Shown here piece by piece: positions 20,954-30,703 of a DNA stretch of 64,000 bases (within the stretch, counting starts at the first letter, position 1; every line of letters begins with the position of its first letter). The notes under the pieces were generated by a model, which saw only the letters and a list, made by a program, of their open reading frames with translations, made no database searches and had not been told where the DNA came from. Position numbers and translations under genes: made by a program. The stretch lies in contig CAICTM010000287.1 in the NCBI GenBank assembly GCA_903772945.1, positions 1-64,000 on the forward strand, given 5' to 3'. Source of the DNA: Seminavis robusta (taxonomy: Eukaryota > Bacillariophyta > Bacillariophyceae > Naviculales > Naviculaceae).

Positions 20954-23547
20954 GGAGCTCATTGTCAGAATACCCCGCCTTTTTGGCCATCGAGTTAAGA
21001 AATAATAGCCTCTCAGTTTCCACTGTGCCATGGTCGCCATCTCCTAGTCGAGTAATGCCCTTCTGCATGTTTCTTTCTTCAAAAAAGCCAGTCATCATCC
21101 GATCTCCCCTATGCACACCTGGATAAAGAAACAGAATGTGAGATAATAAGAACAGCGACCAATAAAACGATATCATATTATGTCTTACCAACACAAGTGG
21201 CCACCAAAATTCGGTAGGCTAAATCCAAGTTGTCCCTTTCATTGGTGTTGGTTCCACGAGCGACATAAGTAATGCCAGTGTGAGGGTTGCGTCTGTGCAC
21301 CTTGACAATGGTTGGATCTGGATCTGAAAGACAGCCCTTGTCAATATAAGTGAAGAGTTGTTTGATAAGATCCCGGGCTTCAGAAGTGTTCTTCAAAAAG
21401 AAACCTGGCGAAGGGGCATCGTCTTCTGTGTTTTGGTGAGTGGTAATCAGCATTTCCGATTCTGCATCTTTAGCACGAAGATAGTCCAAAACTGCCTCCA
21501 CATTGCGTCGAAGAACTGCCGGTGCTGGGATGACAGAGTTCGCTTCCTTCATTATTTCCTTGTGGGTTGCCTCTCGCTTTTTCTTTGCTTCCACAGCTGT
21601 CTTGGCACGTTCATATTCGAGTGGCTCCACATTGAACACAGCGCGATTCAAAAGTCCTCTGAAAATTCCACCGAGTGCGCTGTTGGGGCTCTTCAGTACT
21701 GGATTGTTGGGGCTCTTCAGTACTGGATTCCATCGTTTGAACCAGTGAAAGACATCCAACAAGATAATGGCCGATGGGTAAATCCGTTTCAGGATTCTGT
21801 GATCTTGGCAACAGTTGTCCACATATATGGCCTTCACTGACTCAGTCAGTGGTACAACAGCAGTGTCCTAAGGCACTTCCGCTCCATCTGGAGTCAAGTC
21901 TCGAAGGGCTTCGCGGCGCCGGTGTTGCTCCTGGGACTGCTTGTTCCTTTTCAACCTGTTGTTTAGACGCACGAGGTCATCCTCGATCTCTGAGAAGGAT
22001 TCACTGAATTTGAGTGCCTTCCAGAAGACTGTTAGACCATCTTGGTTCTGCACCGTGACAATACACCGGAATGGACAAAAGCTTTTCCCTTGGCCTACCC
22101 AAACTCGGATCTTGGCAGCAAGCTTATAGTTGAAGTCAATCTTCAACAATTCAGCGGTTAGCCCCTTCATTTTCGCTTCAATGAATTCCTTCCTGTGGAG
22201 GAAGTGAGAGTTAACAAGGCTGTCAATTCGGTACTTGCTGATTACCCTGCCATTGTAACCATGCTTGTCGTCGAACTTGGAAAAAAGCGGGGGCTTCGCT
22301 GGACCATTTTCATCAGCTGCAGCCGGTTCCTCTTCCGGTGGACCATTCTGACTTACATACTCAGCAATTCGCTCCAGTGCAACCTCCAATTCAGTTTCGG
22401 CAAGTGCCAGTTCTGCCTCCACCCTGTCTACTGTGGCTTGGTGCTTTTCAAAATAGGCGCGCACTTTGGCTTGCCATCCAGGAAGCAGGCGTCTCAGTGG
22501 CTGTGGGTAGTCATCCGGATCCACAGATTCCAATTCCTTGGTGGAAAGGATGTCGGCAGCAATCAGCTTGCACAATTTGGTGCTTCCAAGACCTTGCAGG
22601 ATGTTCCTTGAGCCATGCACATTGTGGTTGTCCTTATCTGCAAGCATGTGCCGGAACTTGATGTCTTGATTCACACACCCCCTGGCATGGGCCAATCTGA
22701 GGCGAAGACGCGTGGCATTACTTGTTTTTATATCTCGAATGGACTGGAGTCGCTTCAACTCTTGGTCACCAGTTCCCCTCCCCATGAATTCATCCATTGT
22801 TCTTTGCTTCTTCCTTGGCTTGGAGTCAATCTGGTTTCCTGCCACTGCTGACAAATACAACTCGTAGTCTGAATAGTAGGCCTTGTATGCACTCCTTTGT
22901 AGTCGCCTGTAAATATCAGCTGTGCACTCTGTTGCGGCAGATAGGACAATTTGAGTATACAGCTCTTCATCAACAGCAAATTTGTTACCAAGGAAGAAGC
23001 CAAAGAAAGAATTTTACACACTTGCATCCAGTTGCATGCTCTGTTTGTGGTACCCAGCGAATCTCCTGCCACACAGACGGCATAAGTACAGCATGGTGTC
23101 AAGATAGCGGTGTCGATTCACTCCATACAAAATCTTGGGGTGATTCACCCAGCGACACTTGTTCAAATCGACATACCCATTCTTCTTGCAGTGGGGACAA
23201 CAGGGCACATGTCCCTTGAAGAGTCGGTGGGGTACCCAAACTGCCACTCCACGAACATAAAATGCTCCCACGTTGGTCTTTTTCGCGTCGGCATTGAGCA
23301 GATTGCTGTTGTATCGCCCTCCAGAGGGCATAATATTCCACCATTTATGACTCTTGAAGAACAGACGATGGTTGCTGTCGATAGATTCACGTACTCTCTT
23401 CACAAAAGCATGTTGCTCCTCTCCGTAGGGATGTTTCGGTGGCTCTGTCATTGTCGGCAATGATGTCTTTGGTTGACTGGTGCTGTAATAGTCGCCTTTC
23501 GGTTGTAATTCAAATCGAAAAGGCGCGCGAAAGGTGTCAAAACACAT
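20954..23547 (-). pseudogene. N-terminal part of DDE-transposase-like gene (DUF6729-like zinc domain plus RNase H-like core)
   Basis: One minus-strand frame with two in-frame stops (TAA at 23014-23016 and TAG at 21868-21870) and one good intron (21119-21188, GTAAGA...ATCCAG, 70 nt). The first ATG is at 23547; ATG 23451 (MTEPPKHPYG) is equally plausible. Residues near the start carry CCPHCKKNGYVDL and, after about 40 residues, YLCRLCGRRF, a paired-CxxC module resembling DUF6729. After the first stop come a basic patch, a long coiled coil (about 22480-22340) and an Asp-containing YVDNCCQDHR...ILLDVFHWFKRW pattern typical of a DDE/RNase H-like transposase core. A 24-bp duplication makes NPVLKSPN twice in a row. 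A KDZ-type or related transposase is the best guess; domestication cannot be excluded, but stops plus LTR insertion argue that this copy is dead. Confidence 0.7.
21682..21729. repeat. 24-bp perfect tandem duplication inside the transposase-like gene
   Basis: Units 21682-21705 and 21706-21729 are identical; being 24 bp they keep the frame and double an 8-residue piece. Confidence 0.9.
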
Positions 23548-24248
23548 CAAGGGATGGGGTTAGCGGGGGTTGAGTACCACAAAGTTTCAGGGAACGTTCC
23601 AAGACTCAAGATTTTTTAATTCCCACAAGCAAGTGTGGAGATAAAAGTAGAGATAAAGTAATTCGGGACCTTTTTCGCGGAAGGAAAGTGGAGTTCTAGA
23701 CTTAGGGGATGGTAGAGAATGCCGGGGGAAGATATAGGGATCGGTCGGGCATGTAGGACTGGCGGGTCTGACCTCCCCCCTCCTTTTTTTTCTCCTCCTG
23801 GGAAGAACCGAATATTCGGCCTACCGCACGTGGCCACTCATGGACTATCTCCAAACTACTCCTGGTCCCATTACTTTAGAAGTCCCACTCCTACGGTACA
23901 CCGATCCAGGCCAGCGTTGGGGCCGACTCCTCCACTACACCAATTCCAGGCCCCACTCCCTGAATGCACTGATAGAGCAACTCCAGGCTACTAGTAGCAG
24001 GGCCCACACACAGACCATTTGCCCCTACCCCCCTGCTACAGCACAGTACCGGTACCAGGTACCGGTGCCGGATGGCCCTGGTGGAGCCTGTCCCGGACCC
24101 ATATTTCCTTTTGGAAATTTGCGAATTTTCCAACTCAAAGAAACAAGAAAATTCATTTTTCAACAAAAAACAAAACACACAGACATCAACGCAATCATCA
24201 ACACACCGTGTCACCAACGCTCGTTCGCCCAAGCTTGCAAAAGAGACC
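23548..24248. other. Spacer between divergent transposase-like gene and membrane-protein gene
   Basis: No separate gene recognised. A C/T-rich tract (about 23770-23800), TACCGGTA-type palindromes (24050-24070) and A-rich leader sequence before 24249. An in-frame ATG at 24072 could extend the next protein by 59 residues. Confidence 0.45.
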
Positions 24249-25292
24249 ATGACGAATCCAGTGTCTGACCATGTTGACACCAATAAAAGCCAAACTCGGA
24301 AACCAGACTTAGCCAAAGTCAAGGTGGAGCTCAGATTGTTCCTTTCCGCTTTCAGCGTTTGGGACTTTCTTGATCCACGAAAACCTTGGGTGTTGGTCCC
24401 TCGAGGGTCTCCTCTGGGAGTCTTTGACTTTGTCCCTCCAGTGTTCCGTGAAGGTCCATGGGCGGTTCTACCAATCGTTTACATTGCATCAACTGTCTAT
24501 CTTGCGTCCTTCAGCACCGTTTACCATTGCGCAAAGTATGGGTTTGAAAATCTACCACAAGGCCACTACGATGCATTTACAGCTCCATGGTATCTGAATC
24601 TTGCAGGATTTCTATGGACGCTATATGTGTTTTGTGATGTATTTGTTTCTGGATTTGGAGCTGCTAGTGTGGCAACCTTCACAGTACAATCGTATTTCCT
24701 GCTGTGCTTGCGGTATGGGCTATCAGCATTGGCACCGTTTGTTGAATCCAGAAAGCTTGCTGTGGTCAACGAGCTATTACGATATCCAGTCCTCAACCAA
24801 GCCACCATAACTTTTGTCGTTTTCAATGCCATCTTGGCGCCTGTCTGCCTAGTGTGTCTAGTAGACGGAGAAAAGCGAAAAAACTTCATCAAGTACTGTA
24901 CAAACTTTCGGTTGATTCAACTGCACTGTTTCAACATCGTGTTCGCTGTCTATAGTGGTGTATGGGGAAGTCCACAGAGATCATTGCAGTGGACGGACCT
25001 GCACGCAGCCGCTATTTTGACACTTCAGGTAAGTGGCTGCAGGGGCTGCGTACTTCTCCTTCAACGGTGCTGATTGGACTAAAATACAATTTCCCAGTAC
25101 GGTCTCTTCTATATTTTTATTCTTGACAGGTTGGGAATACACTTGTACTTGATAATTTCTCCAAGGACCAACGTCTCTCTTATTTCATGGTTTCTAATCA
25201 CCGCAGCCACGCTTGGTCTCCATTCGTTTTGGGATGACATTATCAAGAAATACGGAGGATACTGGGACTCGTCTCTAACAGTTGCTGAGTGA
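24249..25292 (+). CDS. Multi-pass membrane protein of unknown function (two exons)
   Basis: Exons 24249-25028 and 25098-25292 flank a 69-nt intron (GTAAGT...TTCCCAG), giving 324 aa. Six or seven hydrophobic segments are visible: about residues 75-95, 125-165, 185-205, 215-235, and two or three at the end that span the splice junction (LTLQ then YGLFYIFIL). The loops contain conserved-looking polar motifs (FRLIQLHCFN, WTDLHAAA, SFWDDIIKKYGGYW). The topology is loosely like the AIG1/FAR-17a class of integral membrane proteins, but this is a guess. I chose ATG 24249 because upstream residues are low-complexity and the region looks like leader; ATG 24072 in the same frame is the alternative. Confidence 0.65.
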
Positions 25293-26834
25293 TAAGTCGT
25301 CGCAACATCAAGCTCGGACCAATGCCCTTGGCAGCGGCAGATGAAGCCTGAAGGCAGCTTGGGACGCTGCACGGTGCAGGGTTGTGTCTGGGACAGTACA
25401 CTCGGGTACTCCAAGGCACTCTACTGTCGGGTACACCAAGGCACGATGATTGGTCTTGCAAAAAGTCTTGCATCTCCGCTGAGCTAAAGGAAGCACCCGT
25501 AGTGTGTATTGCTGATTTCCAGCGCGGTATCAACCGCATGGTACAGGAAAAAGACAGTGTCTTGCCCGAACCCGATATCAATGCACATATCTTCACCAAT
25601 GCACACATCTTGTTGTAGCTTGAAACTGCCAGCTGATTGTCAAGGGAAAGAAAATGTGGTTCCTGGAGGTAGTAGAGTACCGTACCGTACTACCGGTAGG
25701 CCTTGAACTGTGGATTGTTACATACATTTTTTGCCACTTTTAGTCTTCATGAAAACATAAACTTCACCCATTCATGTAACCAATCCTTCATCGCTTCAAC
25801 CAACCATCTATTGGAATGTAAGCACTGGCAGATCGAAGACAGGGCGATGCAGTCCCTGCACCACCCAGCCTCAGTTCTGCCACTGCTTACAGTCCAGTAG
25901 TTTGGCCAGCATGATGATCAGAGAAGCCAGTCAACGTCCAATGACGGGGTCACCCGTCAAAACTTACCTAGCTAGCTACTTGAGCACTGTTCACAAGCTT
26001 CCAACGTTGCTCATTGCCACGATTTTTGAAGCAGCCCTGGCGTTGCAAAATACTGCACAACTGAGCCTGGTGTGCTGACCTTGCAATTTGCAACATCTTC
26101 CTTGCCTACCGGTATTCCGCTGATTCATTGACTGCTTGCTTGGCACTTTTAAGAGCTTCTGCCTGAATCACTCTGACCCGACTCCTCGTGTACTCCCACT
26201 TACCTGGCGACTGGCAGGTAGAAAGAAAGAGAGAGACAGACGACAGGGCAGATATCCCACCACCCGCTGAATCGAATCATCAATCCTTCCACGTATCTGG
26301 AAATGTAGCTGCATCACAGTCTACCGGTACGACACCACAACGAGCCAGTGCCATTCTGGAGCTCATTCTGGTTGTACCGGTATCCAGTACTGTAGCTGTG
26401 AATCATCGGTCATCTTCTGGTGTTCTTCCGGTCATTGGAAAAACGGACGACCTGCTACTTGTGCACGTACTAGCTAGTAGCTATTTAGCCAGCAAGCAAG
26501 GAGCTCTGACCACGAATGAATGATGAATCAGCGGATCCTGTACGCGGAAATGTGTTGTTGACATCATTCTTCGTGCCTTCTGACGTTGTTGGTTGGACCA
26601 ATCAAAAGCATGAAAATGGATTGATGATTCAGGATCCGAAAGCTTCAGCAGCTTTTGCTGTAGATTGAGAATATTTCCCTTCCGAGAAAACGTGGCAGAA
26701 CACCATCGTACGGGTTTTTTTCTTTTTTTCTGCTGAATCAGCGGGCTATCATCAGATCCTGCAAACCCAGACCATTGGATCTCACAATTTCTACAAACTA
26801 CAAAAGAAATATCCAACAACTCAACAACATCAAA
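25293..26834. other. Spacer upstream of Lhcx, with a weak coding remnant
   Basis: At 25382-25618 the plus strand has an open 78-codon stretch without its own start (containing GTPRHDDWSCKK and APVVCIADFQRGINRM) that looks like a gene relic; I do not recognise it. The rest shows only repeated palindromes (TACCGGTA at 25692, 26108, 26321 and 26377) and the putative Lhcx promoter near its right end. Confidence 0.4.
26575..26834 (+). promoter_or_regulatory. Putative Lhcx promoter and leader
   Basis: About 250 bp before the Lhcx ATG lie TGACGT (26580-26585) and, 13 bp further on, CCAAT (26599-26603). TGACGT elements are known CO2/light-responsive sites in diatom promoters. A T-rich run (ttttttctttttttctg) and an A/C-rich leader follow. 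The functional assignment is inference. Confidence 0.35.
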
Positions 26835-27499
26835 ATGAAGTCTGCCATTGCTTTCCTTGCCCTCGTTGCTGGTTCCGCCACTGCTTTCACACCAGAGACT
26901 CTCCCTGGTGCTCTTGCCCCCATGGGATTCTTTGATCCTCTTGGATTTGCTGCCAAGGCTGATGTCAACACCCTCAAGAGGTACCGTGAAGCAGAGCTCA
27001 CTCATGGCCGTGTTGCCATGCTTGCCACTGTCGGATTCCTTGTTGGAGAAAAGGTTGAAGGGACCTCTTTCCTCTGGGATGCCTCTGTGACTGGACCTGC
27101 TATTACCCACCTTGAACAGGTACCTCCCCTCTTCTGGGCCTTGTTGGTTACTGGAATTGGTGCTGCTGAACAACAGCGAGCTGAAATTGGCTGGGTCGAT
27201 CCTGCTGATGTCCCTGTTGACCAACCTGGTCTTCTCCGTGATGACTACACCCCTGGTGACATTGGATTTGACCCCCTTGGTTTGAAGCCAACTGATCCAG
27301 AAGAGTATTTGATCATGCAGACCAAGGAATTGCAGGTTAGTGGAGAATACCAGTCGTGTCTTGATTTTTTGTTTGATTGTGATCTCACCTTCACTGTTTC
27401 TCCTCTCAGAATGGACGCTTGGCTATGCTTGCTGCAGCTGGATTCATGGCCCAGGAGTTGGCTGATGGAAAGGGAATTCTTGAGCACCTTGGATACTGA
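26835..27499 (+). CDS. Lhcx: LHCX-type fucoxanthin-chlorophyll a/c protein (photoprotection antenna)
   Basis: Exons 26835-27335 and 27410-27499 flank a 74-nt intron, giving 196 aa. An N-terminal signal (MKSAIAFLALVAGSATA) ends in an A-F plastid-import site, the heterokont pattern. The mature start GFFDPLGFAAKADVNTLKRY is typical of LHCX rather than LHCF or LHCR. Helix 1 has the chlorophyll-binding EAELTHGRVAMLA, helix 2 spans PPLFWALLVTGIGAAEQQRAE, and helix 3 is NGRLAMLAAAGFMAQEL. The intron falls exactly between KELQ and NGRLAM. LHCX proteins support energy-dependent quenching in the thylakoid under excess light. Length and motifs match whole family members; nothing is missing. The leader ATG is the one giving the proper signal peptide. 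Confidence 0.95.
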
Positions 27500-28129
27500 T
27501 TTGGGATTGAAACAAGATAGATGTAATCTGTGACAAGAAATATTTAATTAAAAAGAGATGTGATGATGCTGATGCTTTGAAATCCAGGATCACCGTGTAG
27601 TTAACCTTTGAAAAGCTCACTAAGAAGGGGCAAAATTCTACTGAGGACAGCACATTTGTAGTGAGGACAGCACAGTTGTAGTTTGATACAGCGATGTCTT
27701 CTTCTCTTTGGTGTTATGTTTGAACTTTGATGTCTCAACTGTGCTACAATGGGAGCAGCGAGATTAACTCTATACAATCATCATTACTCAGTACCATACA
27801 ATCCTCATTACTCAGTACTGTAGTACTAGTTACTAACTAGCAGGTAGCTTCATACTCGAAGAGTGAGCCCGTCCAGCTGAAACAAAATCTGGCTTGGCAC
27901 AGAATGCCAAGGTTATTATAGTTGCATTATCAGGTCGCACTTTTTCAGGTTCTCCCTTCTGCCACCGAACTTCTGTCTAGCAGTTCATGCCGCAAGGACA
28001 AGTTGTACTCTGTTTCCTATTCGACGAAGTGGAATATTGCTTGTCGCAACCAAGGGTTGCAAACATAATGTACTGAATGTATCACTTGTGGGTCGAACCC
28101 TCGTGCCCATTTGTAATCTATGGTTCAGC
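27500..28129. other. Spacer downstream of Lhcx
   Basis: No gene recognised. Short direct repeats (gtgaggacagcaca/tgaggacagcaca near 27640-27680; tcattactcagtac twice near 27780-27820). Confidence 0.45.
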
Positions 28130-28174
28130 AGCGCAACCGGGTAAGAATCTGATACGCAATGCAAAGACAGCCGT

Positions 28175-28800
28175 TGGAGCTAAAACTTACAACCCCCACC
28201 CGCTCCAGGCTCCATGCGAAGTAGACAATTCTGAATGCAGTATTCGATAGCCCTCCAATAGCAGGTTTCAAAGCGCAAATTTTTGATATCATGACCTGGC
28301 AAACAACCCCAGTATCTTCCATAAAAGACGCCATCCTTCGCAACGTTGAAGGTTCCGGCAAGGACGTCTTTTGCGTCCCATGAAACGGTGCCAGTGCTTC
28401 CATTAATGTCATCATCATACCTTGCGCACAAAAAGCACAGGTTGCGTACGAAGGATGATTGGCATAAATTTTGGAAGAATTCCAGTGTCAAGTACTGTTG
28501 TCCCCATTAGAGTTTGTCGACGGTGGACCGATAGATTTCAAACATTCGCTCGACCAATCCGTCCACATGTAGAAGGTCGGCTCCTACAATGGCATCAATT
28601 CGGATGGGTCTGTCACTGTCGTTATCTTCTTCATCATCTTGATGAGGATACACTTGCTGCCCTTGCCTTGCTCTTGTTCGTTCTCTCCGAATATTGATAC
28701 GCCGCTGCAGTGAAGTCTGTCGAAGAAACGTATCGGTGTTGTTGTGTCTGAGATGTCGCAGGAGCAAGGCTTGCAACCGCTGACGAATCCGTCAAGTGTC
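28175..28800 (-). pseudogene. Relic of a DUF482/FemAB-like GNAT-fold acyltransferase gene
   Basis: One minus-strand frame from about 28800 to 28175, with an internal TAA (28504-28506) where related proteins have an aromatic residue. Motifs of the PF04339 (peptidoglycan biosynthesis/recognition, FemAB-like) group are clear: WGQQYLT, FEFFQNL-like helix, NLCFLCARYDDD, GTFNVAKDGVFYGRYWGCLP, NLRFETCYWRAIEYCI and EPGAGGG. The usual full protein is about 380-400 aa; here the N-terminal half and the last about 70 residues are gone. This is host gene debris, not a working gene. Confidence 0.65.
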
Positions 28801-28931
28801 ATCATTGTCAATCTCATTCCTTTTGCTGTCGTTGCTGTTGTTTGGACTGGAGCTGGTCTTAGAGTGGCACCTGGAGTGAGTCCAAGTACAGGTAATTATC
28901 CTGAAGATGGGTAAGTTGTCTACTACTAGAT

Positions 28932-30263
28932 CTAGTAGCTTGGGTCGTTGCTTTCACTGTAGAATTCTGGTTCCAGTCCTTTCTCAATCATGGCATCATC
29001 AAAGACATCTACTTCTGAGGATAGCAACTGTGGCTGTTCGTGCAAAGCTGTCGCGGCTTCATTTCCCGTTGCCTCTTCTTTGGCTCCCGCGAGTTCCGTA
29101 GTAGGTTGTTGTTGTACCCCGCCTTGTTCAATATTTTCTCGAGACGCAGCATTCTCACGTCGAGCTCTGGAAGTGGAACCCCGACTTCCACTAAAGGTCC
29201 ATCGAGCGTTGCTGCTGCCACCTTGATTGCCCCAACACAGGCAGCAATATAGAACTCGATTGGCCAGTTTTCCCTCCGGCGTCTGCATAACACGATTTTT
29301 GCGCATAAACACCAACAGATTGAAGAAGCCTTGAAGTGCCAAAAGACTAGAACCAATCAGGCTCACCAATATGGAAGGTATGATTCCGGTCAACAACGCT
29401 GGAATATATGCGCAGAGAAAGGCAGCAACATAGTATATCCCTTGCTGTGCCAACAGCTGAGACCGTCTTCTATCGAGGTTTGCTTGTGAGGTCGTCGATA
29501 CGCCGGAACTGAGTCTTCGTGGCATCGTCGAAGGTGTGTTTGATGCTGTTATTGTTGCTGTTGTGGAAGATGTAAACAGGTACCGTGAATTGCGTTGTTC
29601 CAGTTTTCTATCAGCACAGTATATGGAAATCATAATGGATGCGGTTGTGACAATCACTAGAAAAACCGGTAGAATCATCAAGGCAACTACCAGTAGAGCT
29701 GCATGATGTCCTCGTGTGCATGGAGGATCTTCAGGACCAAATTCACAATTGAACGGATGAGGGGCAATCCAGCAAGCTTCGAGAGCATTGTTGTATCCTT
29801 GAAGTGGCAGGGGTACAACGGCAGTGACAAGGGCCAGGATGCCACAGCCTGGGTAGATCCATCGTTCCAGTTTCTGCAAATGACAATTCCGGTAACTGTA
29901 CTTGACAATGAGCAAATAGAAAGTAGCCAACGTCAGATTGAAGGACAATGACGCCACCAATCCCAGTTGCAAAAAGAACCCCTGCGCTGTGCAAGTTCCA
30001 ATAGTGCCGACGTTGGTGCCTTGCAGGTAGTCCAAGTCCCTGGGCGATGGCCAGGTCGTCAAAAACCAGCCAATTGAGAAAACGACATCACTCAAGCTGA
30101 TCGCCAAGAGAGCTTTGGCAATGGGAGGAGTAGAGCGACTGCTTTGTTTGGCGTCCAACAAGACTTCTCGAATGATCACGTGGGAGCTCACCAGCGACAG
30201 AAAAGCCGCCACTTTGGGGACATAGACATTTGCCAGATGGATCGGATCCTGCTTCGACGCCAT
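28932..30263 (-). CDS. 7-transmembrane G-protein-coupled-receptor-like protein
   Basis: Single-exon 443-aa protein from ATG 30263 (an upstream GTG is not used). Seven hydrophobic helices are visible. A Cys before helix 3 (GTCTAQGFFLQLGL) and Cys residues in the second outer loop (CWIAPHPFNCEFGPEDPPC) allow the usual disulfide. The third inner loop is long and Ser/Thr-rich (SSTTATITASNTPSTM), followed by helices 6-7 and a 100-residue acidic, Gln-rich tail, probably in the cytoplasm. It looks most like the cAMP-receptor/class E-like receptors expanded in diatoms; ligand unknown. The family link is by architecture, without a DRY-type motif I could confirm. Confidence 0.75.
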   Translation of the reverse strand: MASKQDPIHLANVYVPKVAAFLSLVSSHVIIREVLLDAKQSSRSTPPIAKALLAISLSDVVFSIGWFLTTWPSPRDLDYLQGTNVGTIGTCTAQGFFLQLGLVASLSFNLTLATFYLLIVKYSYRNCHLQKLERWIYPGCGILALVTAVVPLPLQGYNNALEACWIAPHPFNCEFGPEDPPCTRGHHAALLVVALMILPVFLVIVTTASIMISIYCADRKLEQRNSRYLFTSSTTATITASNTPSTMPRRLSSGVSTTSQANLDRRRSQLLAQQGIYYVAAFLCAYIPALLTGIIPSILVSLIGSSLLALQGFFNLLVFMRKNRVMQTPEGKLANRVLYCCLCWGNQGGSSNARWTFSGSRGSTSRARRENAASRENIEQGGVQQQPTTELAGAKEEATGNEAATALHEQPQLLSSEVDVFDDAMIEKGLEPEFYSESNDPSY

Positions 30264-30703
30264 ATTGTTGCTGTGCACTGCTGCCTCTGATCAAACCTTT
30301 CAGCCTTTCAGCCTCATACCTTTACAGTATAACGGCAAGACCTATTTGGCTTGTAGTAGCTATAGAGAGTCGAGTCATACAGCGGGTGTCTTCTTTGGTG
30401 TTCTAAAGGCTCCGTGGGATGAGCTTTTGAGCTAGCTTTTGGCTTGGGTGAAATAAATGTACACTGTACTGATGCTGAGATGGGATGGTGGGTGGGTAAA
30501 CTCCGAACCCTTCAAACCAGGGTGCCAACGGGCAATTTGCCGCTTAGCCGTTTTAAACTTTTGGTACACGAAACGCATCGTCCGTTGAGTTGCGTTCTAA
30601 CCTCGATCATCTTCTGCCTCTTCTTAGCTAGCTTCGCCTCGACCACCAAACTTTTCACGGTGCTTCAACGTTTGGAGTTTTCTTGTGTTGCCATCACAAC
30701 ACG
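30264..30703. other. Short spacer between divergent receptor and PHD genes
   Basis: Shared 5' region of two divergent genes; no repeats except ctttcagcctttcagcct (30299). No ORF supported. Confidence 0.5.

Noticed and set aside
26481-27224. 247-codon minus-strand ORF across Lhcx
   Set aside because: It overlaps the strongly supported Lhcx exon on the opposite strand.
28080-28125. tRNA-like B-box (ggttcgaccc on the minus strand)
   Set aside because: The T-arm stem does not pair and no A-box or acceptor stem is found.
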